Source: QHXW01 sp963752965 (GTDB taxonomy: Bacteria; Acidobacteriota; Terriglobia; Bryobacterales; Bryobacteraceae). From it: 64,000 bases of DNA. The stretch covers positions 310,001 to 374,000 of the forward strand of contig CAVWAJ010000010.1 of NCBI GenBank assembly GCA_963752965.1, written 5' to 3'. Position numbers and translations under genes: made by a program. The number at the start of each line of letters is the position of its first letter. Within the stretch, counting starts at the first letter, position 1. Of this stretch, positions 56,677 through 64,000 are shown piece by piece. A model generated the notes under the pieces. That model was not told the origin of the DNA. It made no database searches and saw nothing but the letters and a program-made list of their open reading frames with translations.

Positions 56677-57879
56677 ATGTCTGTGAACGGGCGCGCGGCG
56701 ACCAGCATCAGTTGGAAACCGCTGTTGATCTGCCCCAATGCGGATTTGTCCCAAAAGCTCAGTGCGGTTTGGCGGACTTTGGCGGAAGTCGAGCCTATCG
56801 TCGAATCCCCCCGGTATCTGGAGGTTCAGGCGCTACAGGATCTGGCGGCGGGGCATGGGGTGACGCTGTGTCTCCTGGACGTGGGGAGCGACCAGGAACG
56901 GGGATTGGCACTGGTGCATGCCCTGCGAGAGATGGGGATTCCGGTGGTTGTGCTCGACAAGGCGAACGATCCGGACCTGATTTTGAACTGCCTGCGCCAG
57001 GGTACCGCAGAGTTCCTGTATCCGCCCTTCAGCGCGGAGCAACTTCGGCAAGCGTTGGCTCGTCTGGCGAAGCGCGCGCAGGCCGCCATTGCACAGGCGC
57101 GTTCGGGTGGCGAGATCTACTGCCTGATGCGCGGGAAATCGGGGAGCGGAGCCACGACTCTGGCGTACAATCTGGCGTTCCGGTTACAGGAGCTGAATTT
57201 TCCAAGAGTGTTGCTGGGAGATCTCGATCCGCTAACCGGCACCATCGCGTTTCTTTTAAAGCTCAATTCCAACTACAGCTTCATCCACGCCTTGGCCAAT
57301 GCCAGCCGGCTGGACGAGACCCTGTGGCGGGGCATGGTGACCTCATGCCGTGGCGTCGACGTGCTGCTCTCGCCGGAAACCCCGGTGGACCTGGTGTACG
57401 AGCCCGAAGACATCGCCGCGATGGTGGGCTATTGGCGGCACGTCTACGAAACGGTGATTCTGGATATACCCGGGCCGCACAGCGAATGGGGATTATCGTT
57501 GGCCAAGCTGTGTGACGAGCTCCTGCTGGTGACGACCAATGAGCTCCCGGCCGTGCATGCGACCCAGAATACACTAGCCTGCCTGGAATACGGCGGAGTC
57601 GACCGGGACAAGATCAAACTGGTGGTGAATCGCTACAACACTGACATAGGGCTCAGCAGCGAGTCAATCGAAACAGCGCTCGAGTTGAAGGTGTTCCAAC
57701 ATTTGCCCAGCGACTACGAGAGCTTGCAGAAGGCGCTGATGGAAGGCAAAGCTGTGCACTCGGGCAGCAAGGTAGGCAGGGCTGTCGGAGAACTGGCCGA
57801 AAAACTGACGGGCCGGACCGGGGCGCCCAAGAAGCACTCGCTATTTGGGGGACTGTTCTCCGTGTTTCAGAGCTTCTGA
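56677..57879 (+). CDS. CpaE-like ATPase (receiver-like N-terminus plus MinD/ParA domain)
   Basis: A 400-residue protein. Residues about 15-130 resemble a receiver domain (KPLLICPNADLSQKLSAVWR, VTLCLLDVGSDQERGLALVH, GTAEFLYPPFSAEQLRQALA). Residues about 148-385 are a MinD/ParA-family ATPase: deviant Walker A MRGKSGSGATTLAYNLAFRL, LGDLDPLTGTIAFLLKL, YETVILDIPGPHSEWGLSLA, LLVTTNELPAVHATQNTLAC, and KLVVNRYNTDIGLSSESIET. This is the CpaE/TadZ arrangement that positions Flp-type pili or related machines. No other cpa or tad genes lie in the window. AGGA precedes the ATG by five bases. Confidence 0.85.
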   Translation: MSVNGRAATSISWKPLLICPNADLSQKLSAVWRTLAEVEPIVESPRYLEVQALQDLAAGHGVTLCLLDVGSDQERGLALVHALREMGIPVVVLDKANDPDLILNCLRQGTAEFLYPPFSAEQLRQALARLAKRAQAAIAQARSGGEIYCLMRGKSGSGATTLAYNLAFRLQELNFPRVLLGDLDPLTGTIAFLLKLNSNYSFIHALANASRLDETLWRGMVTSCRGVDVLLSPETPVDLVYEPEDIAAMVGYWRHVYETVILDIPGPHSEWGLSLAKLCDELLLVTTNELPAVHATQNTLACLEYGGVDRDKIKLVVNRYNTDIGLSSESIETALELKVFQHLPSDYESLQKALMEGKAVHSGSKVGRAVGELAEKLTGRTGAPKKHSLFGGLFSVFQSF

Positions 57880-57959
57880 TTCGAGGCTATGCCTCAGGGC
57901 GCGGCTACGCTCGGCGCGGTGACGGTTGGATGTGCTGGGCAGTCAGCGGCTATGGAGTG

Positions 57960-60221
57960 TCAATTGTAGTCCACGATCTGTGTGGCAACGGTCGTGTGCC
58001 CGAAGTAACCGAAATCCAGATTGCCACCGGTTGTGAGCGGCGCAGTAAATTCTGAGTCTGAGCTCCCGAGACCGTCGATGATCAGGAACGCACCAAAGTT
58101 ACTGGAAGTTATGTCGCCAGAGCTTTGTGGCATCTGGCTCAGGATGCTGGACGGCACGGTTAGCGTGTGGTCGCTCGCTCGGGCTGCGCATTCGAACATT
58201 ACTGAGACGGTCTTTGCGCTGTCGGCAGCGGATGCAATCGACGAATATCCGACCACCTCCACATAGTCCTGATCACCGCCTCCCCCAATCCAATTGACGA
58301 CAAGTGGATTGGTTCGATCGATGTCGCCGATCGCGCCACAATTGGTGCACTGGAGGGGTGTGGGTAGCGTAGTGGCGGCCGTAAACGGGCCAACTCCCGA
58401 TCCGCCGGAGCCAGTGATCGACCACGAGCCAGGTTCGAAAAATCCATCGGCACCATTTGCCGTGAAATATATTGGCATGTCCGCGGCATAAAAAATCGTG
58501 TGGCTCTGATTCTGATACAGAGCCAGGGTCTTGCCATGAGGACCCGTGAGTACCAAAGCGTTGCCTGCGTCGAAAGAATTTGATACCGGAGGAATCGTCG
58601 TACCGGGTGGGCTGCTGGAGTTCAAGGTTTCCACAACGCAAGTTCCAGGCGGGTTGAATGGTGGTAGAGTTCCGGGGCTCGCGCTCAGTGCGAACAATTC
58701 GTTGAGGCTAAATGTCGAGAAAATTCCTTCGCCGACTTCAGTTGTGCCGTTGACCGGCAAGTCAAAGAGAACCCCTTGTGTGAGGTAGCTGCTCTCAGTT
58801 AGGAGGTTAAGCAGGCCAAGGCTCACAGTTCCGCCTCCGGCTAACCGCGCTATCGCACTCTTACTCAAACCAAGCGGCGCCGGACACGCTTCAGTGCCAG
58901 TGGCCTTGGCAATCGTTCCAAAGTTGCTCAGGACGCCATCTATCTCGATCGCAATCGGTACAAAGCAGCCATCGGCAATTGAGGCGTCTGACGGAATCTG
59001 AAAATTGATCTCGTCCACCCCCGGAAGCTGCGGCGCCCGACCAGCATACGATGGATTGAGCGATTGGCCGCCGAGGATTACGCGCGCAGTAACGCCGTGC
59101 GGCGAAACGGCACCCGGCGCCGTGTTATCGGGGCCCTTTATTGGCCCGAGACCCGTTCCGTACAGAATCACCGCCTGGCCCGGAGCGGCGGGGTTTGTCA
59201 ACGTGTTCATGGTTACGTCAGTTGGCGACTTGTAGTTTTGGGCAATTGACGGACCCGAACCGGACGCGACCGTGAAAATACCGAAATTCGACTGTACAAC
59301 CTGAACGCCCGCGGTGTTGCTGCTAGTGCTGTTATAAGTTACGGTGATACTGGCTGGCCCCAATGGTGTGTTTGACGGTAGAATTACGTCGATTTGCCCA
59401 CCGGACACGGAAAGCAGATAGGGTTGAACGCGTTGTCCGTTGCTGGGTGTTATGCTCACGGATACGCCAGCCAGGATAGTACCGAACGGTAGCGCTGTCG
59501 CAATGACAGGGAAACTTGGCCCCAAGCCGACACCGTAGATGCTGAACAATGCGCCTTGGGCGATGCCTCTGTCGGCACGTAGCGGAGCGTTACTGGCGGC
59601 GTTCACGACGCCGTCATCATAGATTACGGGAGTTGGCGCTGATGTGATCAAATCACCAATTACAGTCGTTGCCAGATTGGTTGAAATCTGGCCAAAGGAG
59701 CTTGCCGGTGGGTAGGGAGCCAAGTAGGAATAAGTCTGTGCTCCCTGTGACGCGTAAGAGAAAGACTGCGAGGCTGTTCCGGATATTGGGCCGTTGCCGG
59801 TCGCCCAAGACAGATCCCATGTTGCCGCTTGCGGGCCAACGATTGTTAGGTAGCAATCGCCGGCAGGCAGATACATATCTTGGAAGAGCGTAATTTCGTA
59901 GAGACCTCCCTCAATGCTGGGAGGGACTGAGAAAGTTGTCTCCGCAATCTCATCATTTGCTTGAATGGTACCCGGTCCAAAGCGCTTCGTCAGGTAGGCC
60001 TTTGCTGATTGCGTAAATTGAGCGGCATTCTGCATGAGAACGGATATTGTGACGTTCTTAGCGCTGACGGCGGAAGTCCAGCTAACCGCTGCGATATAGG
60101 TGGATTGGTTGACAGGAAAAGGGGAAAAGTTACTTGGAATGTCAAGAATGGTTGCACCGGACGCAGTTCGTCCGATACAGACCAGCAGCAAGAAAGACTT
60201 GAGCAATCGCTCGCGAGTCAT
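57960..60221 (-). CDS. Secreted protein with Solibacter-type repeated Ig-like domains
   Basis: A 753-residue protein with a signal peptide (FLLLVCIGRTASGA). After an N-terminal beta domain (about 20-190), two related blocks match the Solibacter-type C-terminal domain seen in many acidobacterial secreted proteins: DDGVVNAASNAPLRADRGIA with GALFSIYGVGLGPSFPVIAT, and NTLTNPAAPGQAVILYGTGL with PQLPGVDEINFQIPSDASIA. A further 300-residue beta-rich part follows. The role is unknown; surface adhesion or matrix is plausible. Base composition appears lower in GC than its neighbours, which may mean transfer. TAGACT and GAGGT both lie just upstream of the ATG. Confidence 0.75.
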   Translation of the reverse strand: MTRERLLKSFLLLVCIGRTASGATILDIPSNFSPFPVNQSTYIAAVSWTSAVSAKNVTISVLMQNAAQFTQSAKAYLTKRFGPGTIQANDEIAETTFSVPPSIEGGLYEITLFQDMYLPAGDCYLTIVGPQAATWDLSWATGNGPISGTASQSFSYASQGAQTYSYLAPYPPASSFGQISTNLATTVIGDLITSAPTPVIYDDGVVNAASNAPLRADRGIAQGALFSIYGVGLGPSFPVIATALPFGTILAGVSVSITPSNGQRVQPYLLSVSGGQIDVILPSNTPLGPASITVTYNSTSSNTAGVQVVQSNFGIFTVASGSGPSIAQNYKSPTDVTMNTLTNPAAPGQAVILYGTGLGPIKGPDNTAPGAVSPHGVTARVILGGQSLNPSYAGRAPQLPGVDEINFQIPSDASIADGCFVPIAIEIDGVLSNFGTIAKATGTEACPAPLGLSKSAIARLAGGGTVSLGLLNLLTESSYLTQGVLFDLPVNGTTEVGEGIFSTFSLNELFALSASPGTLPPFNPPGTCVVETLNSSSPPGTTIPPVSNSFDAGNALVLTGPHGKTLALYQNQSHTIFYAADMPIYFTANGADGFFEPGSWSITGSGGSGVGPFTAATTLPTPLQCTNCGAIGDIDRTNPLVVNWIGGGGDQDYVEVVGYSSIASAADSAKTVSVMFECAARASDHTLTVPSSILSQMPQSSGDITSSNFGAFLIIDGLGSSDSEFTAPLTTGGNLDFGYFGHTTVATQIVDYN

Positions 60222-60359
60222 AGCAACCTCAGTCTAGTACATGGCGACTTGCCAAAAGTGAGCGGCGACAGTTCCAATGGCGTCAACAAGCGGGTCGCCA
60301 ACGGCGGCGATGAGAACGGTCCTGCACATGCCCGATAACGGGCGGGGTCCGGGAGTTGC

Positions 60360-62972
60360 TTATTCCTGGCGCAACGCTGCCACGGGATCAATGCGCGTCG
60401 ACTTTCGGGCCGGCAGATAGCACGCGACCATTGCCAGGCTGGCGAGCAGTAGCGGCGCGCCGAATAGCAGTGCTGGGTCGAACGCTTGCACACTGGCTAC
60501 GGAGAAGAAGAAGCCGGACATCAGGCGCAGTCCGGCCCAAGTGAGAGCCATGCCGATGGCTGTGCCCGCTATCACCAGAACAGCGCCTTCCTTCATGACG
60601 AGTCCGAGCACGTCTTTGGTCTGGGCACCGAGCGCCATTCGGATGCCGATTTCGTGGCCTCGCTGCGCCACCGAATACGCTGTCACACCGGCCAGGCCGA
60701 CTGAGGCCAGGATCAATCCGAATGCGCCGACGAGGTTCCAGGTCCACGCAGCGGACCGAAGCGAAGACATGAACTGCGCGATCTGCTCCGTCATACTGCG
60801 CGCGTTGAACGGCGTCAGATTGGCGCCGGTAGCTGATATTTCGCGCTGCACGGCGCCGATGACGTCCACGCCGGGCATGCCGCGCACCATGAGCGTCACG
60901 CCGCGGACCGAGGGCTGGGCGTAATCCGCCGGGTGCAGCGGGAAGTAAATGGCCGGGTGCTTCTTGCTCGCGATGAAGTCTTCCGACACGTCCCCTGCCA
61001 CACCCACGACTTCGAATACCCGTCTTCCTGTCCCGAGAACCACGGGACGAAAGTCAAAGGTGCCGGGCGTGGCCCCCTCTCCGCCGGACGCTTCCTCGTT
61101 ACCGATCTCGATGCGGCGTCCCAACACGTCTTCGCCGGTCCAGTAAGCGCGTACCAACTCCTTGCTGACGATGATTGCGGTTGCGCCATCTCGCTCGTCC
61201 TGTTTAGTGAAACCGCGGCCGAGCAGAACAGGAATGCCGGCGGTTGCCAAGTAGTCTTTCCCGACGACGTGTTTGCGGGCCCAGTGTGCCGCGTTTCCCG
61301 CAGCCGCGCGGGCATCGGCAAATATGACCCCTGCGTTACCGTCCACCGCCACCGGCACCGTGTCGGTGAGAGTTGCGGCGGTGATGGAGGGAAGATGCTG
61401 CACTCGGTCCAACAACTTTTCGCAGAAAGCCGCGGCCTGAGTGCCCGAGTATCCATCACGAACCGGATCTAAGGAGACGAGGTAAAGGTTCCTGGAATCG
61501 AACCCTTGCTGAATGCCCATGGTGGTTTGGATGCCGAGGCCTAAAAACCCGGTGAGGAGCAACAGCGCCAGAGATCCGGCAACCTGACAGAGCATGAGGC
61601 CGTTGCGCAAACTCAGGCGGCGGTGTCTGCCGAGTTGGATGTTGCCGCCTTCTTTGAGTGCGGGCGTCAGATCGGTGCGCGTGGCCAGCAAGGCTGGGGC
61701 GAGGCCGAAGGCTAGGCCGGTTAAGCCGGTGACGGCAAGCGCGAACAATAGGACTCGCCAGTCGGGCGTGAGGTCGAAGGCGATTGGCATGGGATACGGC
61801 ATCCTCATTTGGGAACCCAGGTGCATGAGCCACACACAAAGGATGAACCCGAGCACACCCGCGCCAGCAGCCAGCAGCAGGCTTTCGGTCAGCAACTGGC
61901 GAATGAGCCGGAGACGGCTGGCGCCGAGGGCCAGGCGAACTGCGATTTCCCGGCGGCGGTCGGCTGCGCGCGCGAGCATCATGTTGGCCACGTTAGAGCA
62001 CGCGATGAGCAGCACCAGGCCCCCGAGTACCATCAACACTTCGGTGAAGAACGGGCGGTCCTGCTTGCGGATGGGCAACACTTTGCCTCCGGGCACAAGC
62101 AGCACGCGCCGGCCGCCACGGTCTCGCGCGGCATCGCCGTACTCGTGCTCCATCTGCCGCGCGACGGCGTCCAGCGCGGCCTCGGCGCGGTCGGCGGTGG
62201 CTCCCGGTTTCAGGCGCGCGGCCATCTGGAACATCGTGAGGTCGCGGCGTTCGAGTGCGTTATCCGCCAGTTCTGGCGCGGCGCGCGGGTCCGCCGAAAC
62301 CGGCAGCCATACATCCGCAACAAAAAGGCCGGGCGATGCGCCCAGAAAATCTTTTGGCCCGACGCCGATTACGGTGCAAGGCTGGCCGTTGATTCGCAGC
62401 ACAGTTCCGATCACTGCGGGGGAAGCGCCCAGGTGTTCCTGCCAGAACCGGTAACTGACCACGACACTGCCCGCGCGCTGCTCTTGTTCCGGGTCAAAGA
62501 AGCGGCCCAAGGCCGGATGAACTCCCAAGGTGGGAAAGTACGAGGGTGTGACGACCTGCCCCCAAGTCCGCTCCGTGCGGTCGCCGATCGAAACTCCAAA
62601 CGGCACCGGGGCGATATAGGCCATCGTGGAAGAGAACAGGTCGCTGCGCTCGCGATAGCGCTTGTATTGCGGATACGATGCCGGCGACTGGAGCGCCACG
62701 AGTTCGTCCGGATTGGGAACTCCCGGAAGGTCGCGCAGAATTAGCCCGTTCACTTCGCTATAGGCGCATGCTGCGATCGCGATGCCGAGGCTGAGTGAAA
62801 CGAGCGCGACCCAGGTGAAGCCCGGCGAGCTGGCGAGCGTGCGCAGGCCATACCGGACATCCCGCCGCAACTCGGCCAGGTGATTGAGTGGAACGTCCGC
62901 GAGCGAAAGCAGGATGTGAAACCAGCGCGCCTTTAGCGGGAGAAAGCTCTCCGGACTTGGCGGTTTCTTCAT
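60360..62972 (-). CDS. Acidobacterial duplicated orphan permease (MacB/FtsX type)
   Basis: An 870-residue membrane protein. The N-terminal region LNHLAELRRDVRYGLRTLAS and GFTWVALVSLSLGIAIAACA leads into a periplasmic MacB-type domain (FSSTMAYIAPVPFGVSIGDR, GVHPALGRFFDPEQEQRAGS, VIGVGPKDFLGASPGLFVAD). Then come FtsX domain 1 (VLLIACSNVANMMLARAADR, REIAVRLALGASRLRLIRQL), a second periplasmic part and FtsX domain 2 (GHEIGIRMALGAQTKDVLGL). This duplicated organisation without an ATPase gene nearby matches the acidobacterial family of orphan permeases, of unknown substrate. It follows the upstream partial gene by two bases, and 138 bases separate it from the Ig-like gene. Confidence 0.9.
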   Translation of the reverse strand: MKKPPSPESFLPLKARWFHILLSLADVPLNHLAELRRDVRYGLRTLASSPGFTWVALVSLSLGIAIAACAYSEVNGLILRDLPGVPNPDELVALQSPASYPQYKRYRERSDLFSSTMAYIAPVPFGVSIGDRTERTWGQVVTPSYFPTLGVHPALGRFFDPEQEQRAGSVVVSYRFWQEHLGASPAVIGTVLRINGQPCTVIGVGPKDFLGASPGLFVADVWLPVSADPRAAPELADNALERRDLTMFQMAARLKPGATADRAEAALDAVARQMEHEYGDAARDRGGRRVLLVPGGKVLPIRKQDRPFFTEVLMVLGGLVLLIACSNVANMMLARAADRRREIAVRLALGASRLRLIRQLLTESLLLAAGAGVLGFILCVWLMHLGSQMRMPYPMPIAFDLTPDWRVLLFALAVTGLTGLAFGLAPALLATRTDLTPALKEGGNIQLGRHRRLSLRNGLMLCQVAGSLALLLLTGFLGLGIQTTMGIQQGFDSRNLYLVSLDPVRDGYSGTQAAAFCEKLLDRVQHLPSITAATLTDTVPVAVDGNAGVIFADARAAAGNAAHWARKHVVGKDYLATAGIPVLLGRGFTKQDERDGATAIIVSKELVRAYWTGEDVLGRRIEIGNEEASGGEGATPGTFDFRPVVLGTGRRVFEVVGVAGDVSEDFIASKKHPAIYFPLHPADYAQPSVRGVTLMVRGMPGVDVIGAVQREISATGANLTPFNARSMTEQIAQFMSSLRSAAWTWNLVGAFGLILASVGLAGVTAYSVAQRGHEIGIRMALGAQTKDVLGLVMKEGAVLVIAGTAIGMALTWAGLRLMSGFFFSVASVQAFDPALLFGAPLLLASLAMVACYLPARKSTRIDPVAALRQE

Positions 62973-62974
62973 AG

Positions 62975-64000
62975 TTACAAGGCGCTCTTTACCAGGATGA
63001 CTTCGACGGCTTTACTGGCGGCCTTGACTGTGAGCGTTTTCGTTTTCGGATCCCACTGCATCGCGCCGCCTTTCACCGTCTGTGGAACGGCTGCGCCGAG
63101 CTTGAAGAGTTCGGTGGAGGATGCATCCCACTTCGTGTACCGGATGCGCTCGGGGGCATAGTCGATTGCGGCGACCACCGAAGAACTTCGTAACAGGTGA
63201 TTCTGATCAGCGGGCGCGAGTTCCGGGTCGGAGGCCATCGCGCGGAGAAAGTGGCGAACATAGTCGCCGTAGCCATCGGTGAGCCATACGTCGTCGCGTG
63301 GGTAGCGGTTCTTGCCATCCGTATCGACCGTGTAAGTCGCCCACGTAAGGCGCCTGATAGCGTCCAGCTTTGTGGCGCAATCGCCGGTCTTTTCGCAATA
63401 GAGCAGCTCGGTCGAAGCATGACGCGACGTGTGGCTGTTTCCCGGCACCTTGTAAACGGTCTGCTCGTTGATTGCAGTCACGCCCCATTTGTCAAACTCG
63501 TGGTTCTGGAACGTCTGGTAACTCCACTCGAGAGCCTTGCCCGCCATTTCCTTGGCGTGGGGGTCCCAGTCCGGATGCTCGAGCAGGAAGTACGCCATCG
63601 TATCCGCGTTGATTTCGGTGTCGGAGTAGTCACTGGTGGGGATATCTTCAAAGAAGGGTCCCCATTTATTGGTTTGTAGCGGGTACTGTTTGAGCCATGT
63701 GGAGACGGTGCGGAAAGCCTTCTGGTATTCCGCTACATTTCGCCGGTTCAGTGCAATGAGGCCCTCAAACAAACGGAGCGTAGGCGTCCAATTGGATGTG
63801 TAAGACGCAGAGACCGTCCGCCCATCCTTCGTTTTGACTTGATGCACCTCTCCGGTGAGCGCGTTCACGCGGAAGGGCCAGGGAGAATTCTGAGCGTCGC
63901 CAGGTTGTACGTGCGCCACGAGCGAATCGGCAATCCCGACGGCAGCGGTCAAATACTTCGGGTTACCGGTTTTCTTATAAAGCATGACCAGCTCAGCCCC
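62975..64000 (-). CDS. Six-hairpin glycosidase-like protein, 3' part
   Basis: The coding frame is open to the right edge (GAELVMLYKKTGNPKYLTAA), so the 5' part lies outside the window; at least 341 residues are present. Repeated helix pairs with aromatic and acidic residues fit an alpha/alpha-barrel: YLTAAVGIADSLVAHVQPGD, LRLFEGLIALNRRNVAEYQK, YFLLEHPDWDPHAKEMAGKA, HASTELLYCEKTGDCATKLD, RRLTWATYTVDTDGKNRYPR, and TDGYGDYVRHFLRAMASDPE, followed by a C-terminal beta tail (KTLTVKAASKAVEVILVKSA). This resembles glycoside hydrolases and uronate lyases of the six-hairpin superfamily; the substrate is unknown. It is the upstream neighbour of the orphan permease (2-base gap). Confidence 0.6.
   Translation of the reverse strand, partial: GAELVMLYKKTGNPKYLTAAVGIADSLVAHVQPGDAQNSPWPFRVNALTGEVHQVKTKDGRTVSASYTSNWTPTLRLFEGLIALNRRNVAEYQKAFRTVSTWLKQYPLQTNKWGPFFEDIPTSDYSDTEINADTMAYFLLEHPDWDPHAKEMAGKALEWSYQTFQNHEFDKWGVTAINEQTVYKVPGNSHTSRHASTELLYCEKTGDCATKLDAIRRLTWATYTVDTDGKNRYPRDDVWLTDGYGDYVRHFLRAMASDPELAPADQNHLLRSSSVVAAIDYAPERIRYTKWDASSTELFKLGAAVPQTVKGGAMQWDPKTKTLTVKAASKAVEVILVKSAL

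Noticed and set aside
1..64000. CRISPR arrays, insertion sequences, integrases, prophage or rRNA.
   Set aside because: I saw no regularly spaced direct repeats, no transposase or integrase motifs, and no rRNA-like sequence on either strand.

Overview
The window is high-GC bacterial chromosome, almost fully coding, and most likely comes from an acidobacterium of the Bryobacterales/Solibacter type. This inference rests on family content: a duplicated orphan MacB/FtsX-type permease (60360-62972), a secreted protein with repeated Solibacter-type Ig-like domains (57960-60221), an acidobacterial VWFA-type secreted protein (50616-51626), DUF507 and DUF1844 proteins, and many Tat or Sec exported proteins of unknown role. 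lpxB and an LptF/LptG permease indicate a Gram-negative envelope with lipid A and LPS export. I saw no rRNA, tRNA, CRISPR array, insertion sequence, integrase or prophage, so this looks like core chromosome with small toxin-antitoxin insertions.

Layout. 1-4200: the N-terminus of an exported nitrilase-fold enzyme, a RelE/ParE toxin-antitoxin pair, a YdcF-like protein, an rRNA/tRNA methyltransferase overlapping rarA, and an AbrB/RelE pair. 4258-9695: two TPR proteins flanking an unusual zinc-finger / disordered / membrane / lectin-fold protein. 9894-15255 (minus): a glycosyltransferase / PHP phosphoesterase / Tat protein / glycosyltransferase / membrane protein cluster, with the membrane gene split by an in-frame amber codon. 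A related 38-nt element lies upstream of each of its two operons. ackA and a GntP permease follow. 18209-22513 (minus): DinB, rsmA, an ECF sigma and anti-sigma pair, and an antiquitin-type aldehyde dehydrogenase.

22698-33531 (plus): a nested-hairpin leader before a secreted protein, a tandem DUF507 protein, rbsK, the SAM-cycle pair metK-ahcY flanked by palindromic units, a cellulase-like protein, and a compact DUF1844 / MBL hydrolase / ribF / lacD operon. 33598-34623: an operator-bearing PIN toxin module with an unusual partner. 34633-38153 (minus): a PMT-type glycosyltransferase with a C-terminal beta-sandwich, and phosphomannomutase. 38220-41629 (plus): a split B12-dependent acyl-CoA mutase and a NYN-LOTUS protein. 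41642-55850: an M1-fold protein that has lost its zinc ligands, lpxB, an NHL protein, nth, a fused LptF-LptG permease, a VWFA protein, and an exported TldE/TldD pair. 55887-64000: a LuxR-type response regulator divergent from a solo CpaE-like ATPase, a large secreted Ig-like protein, the orphan permease, and the 3' part of a six-hairpin glycosidase-like gene.

Start sites fall into two classes. Some genes have a clear Shine-Dalgarno sequence (metK, lacD, lptFG, the aldehyde dehydrogenase). Others have a -10-like hexamer ending only about 6-12 nt before the start codon and no evident ribosome site, which points to leaderless or nearly leaderless transcripts. The observations I rate highest are the nested RNA leader at 22698-22804, the twin element at 13342 and 15309 with the cluster it appears to control, and the PIN module with its non-standard partner. 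All functions are inferred from sequence by eye; no database search was run.
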